Shown piece after piece: positions 22,864 through 32,145 of a DNA stretch of 64,000 nt. Location of the stretch: assembly GCF_003992725.1 (NCBI RefSeq), contig NZ_RZNF01000012.1:496001-560000 (forward strand), read 5' to 3'. The DNA comes from Rhodomicrobium lacus (GTDB taxonomy: Bacteria; Pseudomonadota; Alphaproteobacteria; Rhizobiales; Rhodomicrobiaceae). A program made the position numbers and the translations under genes. Each line of letters opens with the position of its first letter. Positions within the stretch are counted from its first letter, which is position 1. The notes below the pieces were generated by a model. That model had not been told where the DNA came from, ran no database searches, and saw only the letters and a list, made by a program, of their open reading frames with translations.

Positions 22864-23352
22864 ATGACGGATCTGGCAGAGACGGAAGAGGTGGTGGTCG
22901 CAACTCCCGATAGCCGCTTTTCCTCGCCTGAGCGTCTTGGCCTCCACCTCCTCGAAATCGGGCGCATCCAGAACAATTCAGGCTCGCTTCTGCAATTCGT
23001 TGCGATCCTGTTCGCGGTCTGCATCTACTTCTTCAACGCGCTCGTCTATCCGGCCTCGCCGCACCGCGCGCTCTACGCCACGGTGCTCGCCGTAGACGCC
23101 ACGCTCATCGTGGTCGCGTGCTTTTTCTATCTGCGCTGCCTGACGCTGTCGGTCGGATGGAGCGCGATCAGAAATCCGCAGACGAACTATCATCTTCTGT
23201 CGACGCTCGGCGAAAACGAGATGGAGGAGACGCTCCGCCGCGTCATCCGCTCTTTCCGCCGCGGCACCTATTGTTTCGCGGCGAGTTTCTTCACGACGCT
23301 TGTCTCGCTCGTACTCGTCGCTCTGGGATACACCAACATGCTGCCATCCTGA
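22864..23352 (+). CDS. Membrane protein within the nuo operon, unknown function
   Basis: 162 residues from the ATG at 22864, chosen for its AGGAGGGG ribosome site three bases upstream. Three likely membrane helices: LLQFVAILFAVCIYFFNALV, LAVDATLIVVACFFYLRCL and FAASFFTTLVSLVLVALGY; a cytoplasmic-looking loop lies between the second and third. No known family recognised. It lies between the previous small membrane protein and nuoE and is probably co-transcribed with both. Confidence 0.7.
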   Translation: MTDLAETEEVVVATPDSRFSSPERLGLHLLEIGRIQNNSGSLLQFVAILFAVCIYFFNALVYPASPHRALYATVLAVDATLIVVACFFYLRCLTLSVGWSAIRNPQTNYHLLSTLGENEMEETLRRVIRSFRRGTYCFAASFFTTLVSLVLVALGYTNMLPS

Positions 23353-23451
23353 GCGCTTTCCCGCCGATATTCCTGCACCCTGCGCCCGCTTAACCTCTGG
23401 CGAACACGGCGCATCTCGGTTATTAACCTGCCAGAACTTCTGGGAACCCGC

Positions 23452-24480
23452 ATGTCCGTCCGACGCCTCGATCCGAATCAGCCGAGCGACTTCGAATTCA
23501 CGCCTGAAAATCTGGCGTGGGCGAAGGAGCAGATCAAGAAATACCCCGAAGGCCGCCATCAGGCCGCCGTCATCCCGCTTCTCTGGCGCGCGCAGGAGCA
23601 GAACGACCGCTGGCTGCCCGAACCCGCGATCCGTTATGTCGGCGATCTGCTCGGAATGCCCTATATCAGGGTTTACGAGATCGCGACCTTCTACTCGATG
23701 TTCAACCTGTCGCCCGTCGGCCGCTATCATGTGCAGGTCTGCGGTACGACGCCTTGCATGCTTCGCGGTGCGGAAGAGATCAAGAAGGTCTGCAAGCGAG
23801 AAATCGGCGCCGAGCGCGAGGTAACGCCCGAAGGCGTCTTCTCGTGGGTCGAGGTGGAATGCCTCGGCGCGTGCGTGAATGCGCCCATGGTGCAGATCAA
23901 CGACGATTATTACGAAGACCTGACGCCGGAGAACTTCGAAGCTGTCCTCTCGGGGCTTCGGCGCGGGCGCGAGGTGAAGCCCGGCTCGCAGATCGGGCGT
24001 CAGTTCTCGGCGCCGGAAGGCGGCCCGACAACGCTTCTCTTCCGCGATGACGACGAGCCCAGGGAGACGCAGCCGGAGCGCGCCGCCGGGGAAGCTCAGA
24101 CGCAGGCGGAGGTTCAGGGAGCGGTCGAGGCCGCCTCGCCGGTTCAGCCGCCGGAAGCGAAGTCCGGCGATGTGGAGAAGGGCGCGGAAGAGCGCGCGCG
24201 CTTCGAGCGGCCGGAAGGCGACCCGGACGACCTGACGAAGCTCGCCGACCTCGACCCCGACGCGCAGCACGCGTTGAACGCCATCGGCATCACCCGCTAC
24301 GGCCAGGTTGGCCGCCTCACGGCAGAGGATGTGGAGTGGATCGAAACGCGCTATCCTCGTTTCAAGGGCAAGACGGCCGAGTGGCTCGCGGCCGCGAAAG
24401 CGCTGATCGAAACGGATACGCCGGGCGGCGTCGCCCCCGATGCGGCGGGACGCGAGACCGAGCCGAAAGATAAGGACTGA
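23452..24480 (+). CDS. nuoE: NADH-quinone oxidoreductase subunit E with C-terminal extension
   Basis: 24-kDa-type subunit carrying the N1a 2Fe-2S cluster; ligands C97 and C102 (QVCGTTPCM) and C137 and C141 ([11 protein letters not shown]). At 342 residues it is about twice the core length. After about residue 175 an acidic Ala/Glu/Pro-rich linker leads to a C-terminal helical domain ([39 protein letters not shown]) resembling the helix-hairpin-helix-like tails of many rhizobial NuoE proteins. The nuoF start follows 2 bases after the stop. Confidence 0.95.
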   Translation: MSVRRLDPNQPSDFEFTPENLAWAKEQIKKYPEGRHQAAVIPLLWRAQEQNDRWLPEPAIRYVGDLLGMPYIRVYEIATFYSMFNLSPVGRYHVQVCGTTPCMLRGAEEIKKVCKREIGAEREVTPEGVFSWVEVECLGACVNAPMVQINDDYYEDLTPENFEAVLSGLRRGREVKPGSQIGRQFSAPEGGPTTLLFRDDDEPRETQPERAAGEAQTQAEVQGAVEAASPVQPPEAKSGDVEKGAEERARFERPEGDPDDLTKLADLDPDAQHALNAIGITRYGQVGRLTAEDVEWIETRYPRFKGKTAEWLAAAKALIETDTPGGVAPDAAGRETEPKDKD

Positions 24481-24482
24481 GC

Positions 24483-25775
24483 ATGCTTTCCGATAAAGAC
24501 CGCATCTTCAAAAACCTATACGGACAGCATGACTGGGGCCTGAAAGGCGCGCGCGAGCGCGGCGCGTGGGACAACACCAAGGCGATCCTCGAAAAGGGGC
24601 AGGACTGGATCATCGAGGAGATGAAGGCGAGCGGGCTGCGCGGGCGCGGCGGCGCGGGCTTCTCCACCGGCATGAAATGGTCCTTCATGCCCAAGAAATC
24701 GGACGGGCGCCCGCATTACCTCGTTGTCAACGCGGACGAGTCCGAGCCTGGCACCTGCAAGGACCGCGAAATCATCCGCCACGATCCGCACCTTCTCATC
24801 GAGGGCTCGCTCATCGGCGCTTTCGCCATGCGGGCGCACACCGTCTACATCTACATTCGCGGCGAGTTCATCCGCGAGCGCCAGCGCCTGCAGGCCGCCA
24901 TCGATCAGGCCTATGAAGCGCGCCTCATCGGCAAGAACAACATCCACGGCTGGGACGTCGATATCTACGTTCACCATGGCGCGGGCGCGTATATCTGCGG
25001 CGAGGAAACGGCGCAGCTCGAAAGCATCGAAGGCAAGAAGGGCCAGCCGCGCCTGAAACCGCCGTTCCCGGCCAATGCGGGCCTGTGGGGCGCGCCGACG
25101 ACGGTCAACAACGTCGAATCCATTGCGGTTGCCCCCGACATCCTGCGGCGCGGCGCGGCATGGTTCGCCGGCCTCGGCAAGCCGAATAACACGGGCACGA
25201 AGCTCTTCTGCATCTCGGGCCACGTCGAGCGGCCTTGCAACGTCGAAGAGGAAATGGGCATCAGCTTCCGCGAACTCGTGGAGAAGCACGCGGGCGGCAT
25301 TCGCGGCGGCTGGGACAATCTGCTCGCCATCATTCCCGGCGGTTCGTCGGTGCCGTGCGTTCCGGCGCATATGTGCAACGACCTCGGCATGGACTTCGAC
25401 AGCCTGCGCAAGGTCGGCTCCGGCCTCGGCACGGCTGCGGTGATCGTGATGGACAAGTCCACCGACATCGTGAAGGCCATCTCGCGCCTGTCATACTTCT
25501 ACAAGCACGAAAGCTGCGGCCAGTGCACGCCCTGCCGCGAGGGCACCGGCTGGATGTGGCGCGTGATGGAGCGCATGGTCGAAGGACGCGCCGAGCACGC
25601 GGAAATCGACATGCTTTGGGACGTCTCGAAGCAGATCGAAGGCCACACCATCTGCGCGCTGGGCGATGCCGCCGCGTGGCCGGTGCAGGGCCTGATCCGG
25701 CACTTCCGCCATGAGATGGAAGCGCGCATCGACGCGTTCCACGCACAGCACAAGGCGCGCGTCGCGGCGGAATAG
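24483..25775 (+). CDS. nuoF: NADH-quinone oxidoreductase subunit F
   Basis: 51-kDa-type subunit that oxidises NADH; binds FMN and the N3 4Fe-4S cluster. The glycine-rich nucleotide site is [15 protein letters not shown] (residues 52-66), a second flavin/NADH segment is [12 protein letters not shown]-like ([13 protein letters not shown], 169-181), and the cluster ligands are C345, C348, C351 ([12 protein letters not shown]) and C391. 430 residues. nuoG does not follow: the next gene is on the opposite strand. Confidence 0.97.
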   Translation: MLSDKDRIFKNLYGQHDWGLKGARERGAWDNTKAILEKGQDWIIEEMKASGLRGRGGAGFSTGMKWSFMPKKSDGRPHYLVVNADESEPGTCKDREIIRHDPHLLIEGSLIGAFAMRAHTVYIYIRGEFIRERQRLQAAIDQAYEARLIGKNNIHGWDVDIYVHHGAGAYICGEETAQLESIEGKKGQPRLKPPFPANAGLWGAPTTVNNVESIAVAPDILRRGAAWFAGLGKPNNTGTKLFCISGHVERPCNVEEEMGISFRELVEKHAGGIRGGWDNLLAIIPGGSSVPCVPAHMCNDLGMDFDSLRKVGSGLGTAAVIVMDKSTDIVKAISRLSYFYKHESCGQCTPCREGTGWMWRVMERMVEGRAEHAEIDMLWDVSKQIEGHTICALGDAAAWPVQGLIRHFRHEMEARIDAFHAQHKARVAAE

Positions 25776-25833
25776 GCTGTCAGGGGAGCGTCGATGACCA
25801 GGTCCGGCGTTCCCGATTCGGCCTGGCTGAAGA

Positions 25834-25865
25834 TCAGGCCCATGGCCCTTCGCGTGGCGGCCTGA
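25834..25865. terminator. Possible hairpin between convergent nuoF and the histidine kinase gene
   Basis: TCAGGCC (25834-25840) pairs with GGCCTGA (25859-25865) across an 18-base loop, in the 115-base gap between two converging genes. No T tract on either side, so only a weak terminator candidate. Confidence 0.25.
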
Positions 25866-25890
25866 GCATCACCGCCCGAGGTGGAATGCG

Positions 25891-27960
25891 TCAGGCGGCC
25901 CTGCTCTGGTTGCGCAGACGCAGATCGCGCCCCCGCTCCGCCAGGCGCTTGACCGTCGAGATGAAACAATCGCTCTTGAGCGGTTTCGCCATATACCCGT
26001 CGGCGCCCGCAGAGGCGTGATATTCTTCCGCCCCCTTCATGGCATCGGCCGTAAGGGACAGGATCGGAATATCCCGCTTCCAGTCGGCGCGGTGACGGAT
26101 GATACGGATAGCCTCGACGCCATTCATGATGGGCATCTGACTATCCATGATGATGAGGTCGTAATCGCGCTTTTCGAGCTTCACGAGAACCTGCTGGCCA
26201 TTCTCCGCCGAATGCGTTTCGCATCCGGCGGCCTGCAGGAGCGCGAGCGCGAGCTTGAGGTTGATCGGGTGGTCTTCGGCTACGAGCACATCGTAGACGC
26301 AGGGCGTGAGTCGCGCCGTTTCTTCCTCACCCGCGTGGCTCCCTGAGGAAGCTGGCAACTGCGCCTGTTCGGTGTCGAGCCACAGTGGCAGCCAGACCCG
26401 GAATGTAGAGCCTTCTCCGCGCTCGCTTGCCACCGTGATCACCCCGCCCATCAGTTCGACGAGTTCCTTGGCGATGGCGAGGCCCAGGCCGCTGCCCCGA
26501 ACCTTTCCGGAGCAGTCCTCGCCCTGGTAGAAACGGTTGAAGATCTTGCGCAACCGGTCCGGCGCGATGCCCGGTCCCGTGTCGCTGACCGAAATGGCAA
26601 GTCCGTTACTCTCGGCCGTTATCGAAAGCATCACAGAACCGGCTTCGGTGAACTTGATCGCATTGCCGAGAAGATTGACGAGAACCTGGCGGATACGCTT
26701 CAAGTCGCCGACGGCTATTGTTTGTCCCGACAGATTACAGGAGATCTTCAAGCCGAGAGATTTCTCTTCGGCCAGGGCTTGAAGCGAGCGCGCCGCTGAA
26801 ATCAGCTCGCTCATCTTGAAAGGTGCACTCTGGATTTCAAGCGTGCCTCGCTCGATCTTGCCAAGGTCCAGGATTTCGTCGATCAGCGACATGAGCGACT
26901 TCGATGACGATTGGATGAGGGTTGCATAATCGCGCTGCGTGTCGCTCAGATCGCCCTGAAGCAGCAAATCGTTGAATCCGATGATTCCATTCATCGGCGT
27001 ACGCATTTCGTGGCTCATGTTGGTCAGGAACTGGCTTTTTGCCCTGTCGGCCGATTCGGCGCGCAAACGGGCTTCCTCAAGTTCGGCCTGCTGGCGTTTC
27101 AAGGAGCTGATGTCCGTCCATATGCGAACGGTCTCGTTGTTTTCCATCCGCTTGTGCCGGCGCGACATCCAGCAACCGTTAGCAAACCGCATGTGCATCT
27201 CGGAAAATGAGTGTTTGGAGGCGGCGAGCTGTCGGTCGATCCAGCGATCCGGATCTTCCTTTCCGATATCGACGAGCCCTTTCGCCACCGTACCTCGCAA
27301 CAGATCTTCGAAGGACGCTCCGGGGCCGATGGTGTTTTCGATGCCCTCGTGAAGCTTGGTGAACGCCTCGTTGGCAATGAGAAGCCGATCGTTTTCGTCG
27401 TAAATGGCGAAACCGTCCGAAATGGCTTCGACCGCCGCGCGCAAACGCCCTTCAGCCTTGCTGCTGCCGAGCATGGCCTTGGTGACGTCGCAATCCCTTC
27501 CGACACAAAAGGTGATATCGCGCTGAATGGCGACGAATCCGCGGATGTGTCCTTTCGCGTCGAGAAGCGGCATCACTTCGAGGTCGAACCAGACGGGAAT
27601 GCCTCGTCTTTCGCCCAGCACCTGTGTCTTTACCGGCTCGCGCGCTTCGAGCGCATGCAGGAGAGCGGCAGCCACCACGTTCTCGTTCAAGCCGGGCGAT
27701 TGAAGCAGCGAAGACGGAGTGCGCGCGGCGATTTCGTGCGGGGGAACTCCCGTGAGCTGCGCAAAGCCGGCGTTGGCCCAAAGGAATTTGCCCGTCTCGT
27801 CCGTTACGACGACAGCGTCTCGCATGCCGTCATCCGGCGGAGCGCACAGTTCTTCCTTTGCAAGGTTTTGCAGGATCATCCTCGAAATCCGAACAGCGGG
27901 ATCAACATAACCACCGGCAACGACATATTGCGGCGGCGCCATCAACGGACAAAGTGCCAT
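25891..27960 (-). CDS. Soluble hybrid sensor histidine kinase with PAS domains and receiver domain
   Basis: 689 residues. Order: N-terminal PAS (about 45-150, VVVTDETGKFLWANAGFAQL), a second PAS_7-type sensor (about 175-285, ISDGFAIYDENDRLLIANEA), HisKA with phospho-accepting H317 in FLTNMSHEMRTPMNGIIGF, HATPase_c with N box LVNLLGNAIKFTE and G boxes DTGPGIAP and GSGLGLAI, then a receiver domain with acidic pair in VAEDHPIN, phospho-acceptor D606 (MDSQMP), T637 and K659. No membrane segments, so a cytoplasmic sensor. No partner response regulator lies nearby. Confidence 0.93.
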   Translation of the reverse strand: MALCPLMAPPQYVVAGGYVDPAVRISRMILQNLAKEELCAPPDDGMRDAVVVTDETGKFLWANAGFAQLTGVPPHEIAARTPSSLLQSPGLNENVVAAALLHALEAREPVKTQVLGERRGIPVWFDLEVMPLLDAKGHIRGFVAIQRDITFCVGRDCDVTKAMLGSSKAEGRLRAAVEAISDGFAIYDENDRLLIANEAFTKLHEGIENTIGPGASFEDLLRGTVAKGLVDIGKEDPDRWIDRQLAASKHSFSEMHMRFANGCWMSRRHKRMENNETVRIWTDISSLKRQQAELEEARLRAESADRAKSQFLTNMSHEMRTPMNGIIGFNDLLLQGDLSDTQRDYATLIQSSSKSLMSLIDEILDLGKIERGTLEIQSAPFKMSELISAARSLQALAEEKSLGLKISCNLSGQTIAVGDLKRIRQVLVNLLGNAIKFTEAGSVMLSITAESNGLAISVSDTGPGIAPDRLRKIFNRFYQGEDCSGKVRGSGLGLAIAKELVELMGGVITVASERGEGSTFRVWLPLWLDTEQAQLPASSGSHAGEEETARLTPCVYDVLVAEDHPINLKLALALLQAAGCETHSAENGQQVLVKLEKRDYDLIIMDSQMPIMNGVEAIRIIRHRADWKRDIPILSLTADAMKGAEEYHASAGADGYMAKPLKSDCFISTVKRLAERGRDLRLRNQSRAA

Positions 27961-28379
27961 CTATTTGTCATCAAACTGCGCGCTTGAGCGTCAGGGTCAA
28001 GTGAAATGCCATAAATGGAGAGGTCACTGCTTGCACCGAACTAACGATTGGCATACAATTTTAGAAAATTACTTCGCGCATGACACCTAAGTCATTGAAA
28101 CAAGGAAGTATATCCTTCACGAAAAAGGACATATTCCACAAAAACCAAGATACAAAATCGATCGCCTGCGAGGAGATCCCGCAGTGAAAATTGCATGAAA
28201 GCTTCGCTTCCCGGAACCGAGCCCGGCTGCCGGCCAAGACCCTGCCTGGACCGCGTCCCGGACATGTGTGAAACGGCTTTTTTCCGGTAAGACGCGCGAC
28301 AAACTGGAAAGATAGAGCGCGCTTTCGATCCAATCAAAAGCGGGTAGGCTCCCGGGCGCTCGGCCTCCGGGTTACGGCG
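27961..28379. other. AT-rich intergenic region upstream of the kinase
   Basis: About 420 bases between the kinase start and the end of the deacetylase-like gene. Short open frames here lack ribosome sites and recognisable sequence. It contains the kinase promoter candidate and an AAGGA/TCCTT short dyad near 28104-28119. Confidence 0.5.
28058..28086 (-). promoter_or_regulatory. Candidate promoter of the hybrid histidine kinase gene
   Basis: On the minus strand GTGTCA (28081-28086) is followed after exactly 17 bases by TAAAAT (28058-28063), about 95 bases upstream of the kinase ATG. The -10 matches consensus at five of six positions. Confidence 0.4.
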
Positions 28380-29360
28380 TCACTGGCGTACGTCTTCGCT
28401 TCCGGCTCGCGCGGCGTTCCGCCGCTCGTCCGACCGGCTCTGAGGGACCGGGCCAGCAGAGCGCTGGGTCTCGCGTGCCGGCGGACGCATATCGCGACGT
28501 CGCTCTTCCGCCTGATCCGTGGAGGGTCTCGCTACCCGGGGCGCTGAAACAGTCGCAGGGATCGACAGCTTCGCGAGAATATCCGGCTTCGGCACGAAAT
28601 TGGCGGCCGGCACGATCTGAACGATCTTGAAGCCTTCGATTTCCATGTTGACCAGGACGCTGTCGAGCGCGTCCACGGTAGTCTTGCTGGTATCGCGAAA
28701 AACGAGGACGCCTTTGCCAGCTTCCTTGAGCCTTGCAAGGGTTCGGTTGGCGAAAGCAGTCGGGGTGAGGCCCGGATCGCCATCGCCCGATTCGATGTCG
28801 GCATGCCAGAGGCTGACGCCCCGCTCTTCGAGATAGGCCCGCAACTCGGGCGTGAGCGCTCGTTGCGACACGCGAAGGAACGGCGCCACCGCTTCGTTCG
28901 ACGCCTTTGCGACCGCGGCGAGCCCGCTCTCCGTCTCATTTCTGGCGTCTTCGAACTTGACCGCTTCCGCCGCGCCCGCTTTCGGCCAGAGGCCCGCGGC
29001 CAGCGTATGACCGCGTCGCGCTACATCGCGCACGGTCGCGGCATTTGCCAGCGCCGCGCTTCCCTTGAGGAAGAAAGTTGCCTTGACGCAGTGCTTGTCG
29101 AGGATGTCGAGGATATATTTCGTGTAGGCGCTGTGCGGTCCCTGCTCGAAGAAAAGCACGATTTCCTTCTCACCGAGCAAAGACGGTTCGGACATCACCT
29201 CGCCCGCGTTCTGCTCGCCGCCATAGGCATGTCGTTTCGCCGAGTCGACCGCCACCACGCGCGCGAGGAAGCTCTTGTTTTCGGCATAGACGCACTCTTT
29301 CGCATCAGCCAGAGCCGGGAACAGAACGACGGCCGATAAACCAAGCAACCCAATCTTCAT
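28380..29360 (-). CDS. Secreted polysaccharide-deacetylase-like protein
   Basis: 326 residues from the ATG at 29360, with signal peptide MKIGLLGLSAVVLFPALADA. The body resembles a NodB-fold deacetylase: an opening strand (EIVLFFEQGPHSAYTKYIL) where family members have TFDDGP, then LDKHCVKATFFLKGS and RRGHTLAAG. The metal-binding TFDDGP is replaced by FFEQGP and the usual HxxxH is not evident, so it may be catalytically altered. The C-terminus is a low-complexity Arg/Ser/Pro tail. It lies downstream of glpX on the same strand but beyond a strong hairpin. Confidence 0.72.
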   Translation of the reverse strand: MKIGLLGLSAVVLFPALADAKECVYAENKSFLARVVAVDSAKRHAYGGEQNAGEVMSEPSLLGEKEIVLFFEQGPHSAYTKYILDILDKHCVKATFFLKGSAALANAATVRDVARRGHTLAAGLWPKAGAAEAVKFEDARNETESGLAAVAKASNEAVAPFLRVSQRALTPELRAYLEERGVSLWHADIESGDGDPGLTPTAFANRTLARLKEAGKGVLVFRDTSKTTVDALDSVLVNMEIEGFKIVQIVPAANFVPKPDILAKLSIPATVSAPRVARPSTDQAEERRRDMRPPARETQRSAGPVPQSRSDERRNAARAGSEDVRQ

Positions 29361-29421
29361 CAGTGCCCCCGCTGCCTCGGCGGTCTTCACGCAAAGTTCT
29401 CCGGCGAACGATGGTTCGCAT

Positions 29422-29455
29422 GGCAAGAGCCGACACGTGCGTGTCGGCTCTTGCC
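29422..29455. other. Perfect 15-bp stem-loop between glpX and the deacetylase-like gene
   Basis: GGCAAGAGCCGACAC (29422-29436) pairs perfectly with 29441-29455 around a 4-base loop. No T tract follows on either strand. It lies 88-121 bases downstream of the glpX stop and about 60 bases upstream of the next start, so it could block read-through, protect the glpX mRNA end or act as a protein site. Confidence 0.6.
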
Positions 29456-29542
29456 GGGGAGTTCATCAAACGCAGCTTTGGGGCCGATGTTTGTTTCCGA
29501 TGTTGAATTGCTTACACATACGTGAGACGGCGCCGCCAGAAT

Positions 29543-30538
29543 TCAGCGGTGGAACTTGCGGACGTCGAGATGCTCGGCGCGAATCCAGCGCACCGTGCGA
29601 GTGGATGAGCGCATGATCACGGTGTGTGTCTCGATGCGACCGTCGAAGAAGCGCGCGCCCGGCAGCAACGGGCCGTCCGTGACGCCCGTCGCGGCGAAGA
29701 TGATGTCCCCCGAGACCATATCCTCAACACGGAAGATCTTTCGGGGGTTTTCGATGCCGAGCGTCTCTGCGTGCCGAGCCTGCTCGTCATTGAGGCCCCA
29801 GAGCCGCCCCTCGATCTGGCCGCCGAGGCAGGCGAGCGCGGCGGCTGCGAGGACGCCTTCGGCGGAACCGCCCGTGCCGAGGTAGATATCGATGCCGGTT
29901 TCGTCCGGCTTGCAGGTCTGGATCACGCCCGCTATGTCGCCATCGCCGATCAGAGCCACGGCTGCGCCGGCTGAACGGATCTCCTCGATCAGCCTCGCAT
30001 GGCGTGGCCTGTCGAGCACGCACGCCGTCAGTTCGGAAACGCGCACGCCCTTTGCGGATGCGAGGCGCGCGAGATTTTCTTCAATGGGGCGGTCGAGGCT
30101 CACCAGTCCCGGTTCATAGCCCGGACCGATGGCGATCTTCTCCATGTAGACGTCCGGCACCTTGAGCATGCAGTCGCGCTCGGTCATCGTTACGACCGCG
30201 AGCGCGCCCGGCAGGGATTTCGCGCAGAGCGTCGTGCCTTCGAGCGGATCGACCGCAATGTCGACGGGCTGCCCGCCGACGCCCAGTTCCTCCCCCTCGT
30301 AGAGAAGAGGCACTTCGTCCCGCTCGCCCTCACCGACCACGATGCGGCCGTCGATGGCGAGTTCGGCAAGCTCGCGATGCATGGCCGTGGCGGCGGCGGC
30401 GTCCGCCTGCCGTTCGTCGCCCCGCCCGCGGAGTTTGGCCGCCGCGACGGCGGCGCCCTCCGTCACACGAGCGATATCGAGCGAAAGCGTGCGCATGAGA
30501 CTGCTCGCCGGTCTGGCGAATGACGGCTCGTTTGCCAT
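29543..30538 (-). CDS. glpX: Class II fructose-1,6-bisphosphatase
   Basis: Dephosphorylates fructose 1,6-bisphosphate in gluconeogenesis and the Calvin cycle; some members also act on sedoheptulose 1,7-bisphosphate. Family hallmarks: RIVVGEGERDEVPLLYEGE, the metal site AVDPLEGTTLCAK and DIYLGTGGSAEGVLAAAAL. 331 residues. It starts 45 bases after the hom stop, matching the frequent alphaproteobacterial hom-glpX pairing; recJ, often next, is absent. Confidence 0.95.
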   Translation of the reverse strand: MANEPSFARPASSLMRTLSLDIARVTEGAAVAAAKLRGRGDERQADAAAATAMHRELAELAIDGRIVVGEGERDEVPLLYEGEELGVGGQPVDIAVDPLEGTTLCAKSLPGALAVVTMTERDCMLKVPDVYMEKIAIGPGYEPGLVSLDRPIEENLARLASAKGVRVSELTACVLDRPRHARLIEEIRSAGAAVALIGDGDIAGVIQTCKPDETGIDIYLGTGGSAEGVLAAAALACLGGQIEGRLWGLNDEQARHAETLGIENPRKIFRVEDMVSGDIIFAATGVTDGPLLPGARFFDGRIETHTVIMRSSTRTVRWIRAEHLDVRKFHR

Positions 30539-30583
30539 GGTCCTGGCCCTCCCGCGAAACTCAGGTGGCTAAAGCTGTAGCAC

Positions 30584-31915
30584 TTAAAGCGCCTCGATCC
30601 GTATCGTTTGGGGCACGCCGGAAACATGCCCATCCTCGACGATAGCGTCGAGCGCCGCGCGAAGACGTTCCTCGCGCGTGCGATGCGTGATGAGGACGAC
30701 AGGCGTCGATTCTGCTCCGTTACCCGGTCGCCGGAAACCGGGCAGATCGGTCGGCGCGCGCCTCTGAACGATGCTTTCGAGCGAGATATCCTGTTCGGCC
30801 ATGCGTGTGGCAATGGCGGCGATGGCGCCGGGGCGGTCGTAGACGGAGAGGCGAATGTAGAAGCCGCCCTCATGCGACGACATGCCGGGCCGCGTCTGGG
30901 GGCGAAGCCTCGCAACGGGCAGGATGAAGGGGGGGCTGATGTGGTTGCGGGCGATGTCGATGATATCTCCCGCCACAGACGACGCGGTCGCGCGCGCGCC
31001 GGCGCCCGGCCCGGCGAGGATGATCAGCCCTGCGTAATCGCCCTCGACGGCCACAGAATTCAGCGCTCCGTCCACACGGGCAAGAGCGCTTGTCTTCGGG
31101 ATCATGGTTGGCGAGACACGCGCCTCGATGCCGTCCTCCGTCTGGATGGCGACGGCGAGCAACTTGATTCGGTAGCCGAGTTCTTCGGCGGCGTCGAAAT
31201 CGAACGGTTCGATGCGGCGGATGCCTTCGAGGTGAATCGAGCCAAAGTCCGGGCGGACGCCGAAGGCGAGCGCCGCGAGAAGCGCGAGCTTGTGGCCCGC
31301 ATCCTGTCCGTCGATGTCGAAACTCGGGTCTGCTTCCGCATAGCCGAGCGCCTGCGCCTCGGCCAGCACCTCCGCGAAGGGCAGCTTCTCCCGCTGCATA
31401 CGTGTCAGGATATAATTGCTCGTGCCGTTCAGAATGCCGTAGACGCGACTTATGGAATTGCCGAGCAGGCTCTCGCGCAGCCCCTTCACGATGGGAATGC
31501 CGCCCGCGATGGCCGCCTCGAAATTGAGCGCGAGGTTCTTCTTCTCGGCAAGCCCGGCGAGATAGACGCCGTGGCGCGCAAGAAGCGCCTTGTTCGCGGT
31601 TACGACATGCTTGCCCGCTTCGAGCGCGGCTTCCACGCTTTGAAGCGCGGGGCCTTCCTCGCCGCCGATCAACTCCACGAATACGTCGATGGCATCGCTT
31701 CTTGCGAGATCCGCGGCATTCGCGAACCACGCAATGCCCGTAAGGTCCACGCCGCGATCCTTGCCGGGGTTGCGTGCCGACACCCCAGCGACCTCGATGC
31801 TGCGCCCCGAGCGCTCGGCGATGGCCGCGCCGTTTTCGTGCAGCAGGGACACCAGTCCCGCGCCCACCGTGCCGAGACCGGCGATGCCCAATCGAAGCGG
31901 GGGAAGATCAGTCAT
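30584..31915 (-). CDS. hom: Homoserine dehydrogenase
   Basis: NAD(P)-dependent reduction of aspartate semialdehyde to homoserine, for threonine and methionine synthesis. Rossmann motif RLGIAGLGTVGAGLVSLL at the N-terminus, catalytic-domain stretch ILNGTSNYILTRM and GYAEADPSFDIDGQDAGHKL, and a C-terminal ACT domain (GGFYIRLSVYDRPGAIAAIA) that usually mediates threonine feedback. The ATG at 31915 gives 443 residues; an upstream in-frame codon at 31960 adds a non-conserved basic leader. Confidence 0.96.
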   Translation of the reverse strand: MTDLPPLRLGIAGLGTVGAGLVSLLHENGAAIAERSGRSIEVAGVSARNPGKDRGVDLTGIAWFANAADLARSDAIDVFVELIGGEEGPALQSVEAALEAGKHVVTANKALLARHGVYLAGLAEKKNLALNFEAAIAGGIPIVKGLRESLLGNSISRVYGILNGTSNYILTRMQREKLPFAEVLAEAQALGYAEADPSFDIDGQDAGHKLALLAALAFGVRPDFGSIHLEGIRRIEPFDFDAAEELGYRIKLLAVAIQTEDGIEARVSPTMIPKTSALARVDGALNSVAVEGDYAGLIILAGPGAGARATASSVAGDIIDIARNHISPPFILPVARLRPQTRPGMSSHEGGFYIRLSVYDRPGAIAAIATRMAEQDISLESIVQRRAPTDLPGFRRPGNGAESTPVVLITHRTREERLRAALDAIVEDGHVSGVPQTIRIEAL

Positions 31916-32008
31916 GTCTCGTCGATCCTTATCGCGCGTCCCCTGGAGTCCTGGCGGCAAGCGCAGTCACCCTGCGCGGCTACAGGCTGACGCACACCAA
32001 ATCACATC

Positions 32009-32035
32009 ATTATCGGTATCTCTCGGGCGATGCAA
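32009..32035 (-). promoter_or_regulatory. Possible hom promoter
   Basis: On the minus strand TTGCAT (32030-32035) is followed after 15 bases by GATAAT (32009-32014), about 95 bases upstream of the hom ATG. Spacing is shorter than ideal. Confidence 0.25.
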
Positions 32036-32145
32036 TTAGGGAGCGTCTGCGTGACAGCGACCGGCTGCCTCGGAACGCGGGGTTTCATCAGCCATCGACG
32101 AGGCAGACGTTTCCCGGCCGTCTCCGGTATGGATGTGACATGCGC

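Noticed and set aside
25794-25865. 23-codon frame after nuoF with GGGGAG upstream (possible start of a nuoG relic)
   Set aside because: The peptide does not resemble NuoG, and a frame this short is expected by chance.
28061-28333. 90-codon minus-strand frame upstream of the kinase
   Set aside because: No ribosome site and no recognisable sequence; AT-rich spacer DNA.
30608-31990. 460-codon plus-strand frame opposite hom
   Set aside because: Antisense shadow of hom with typical biased composition.
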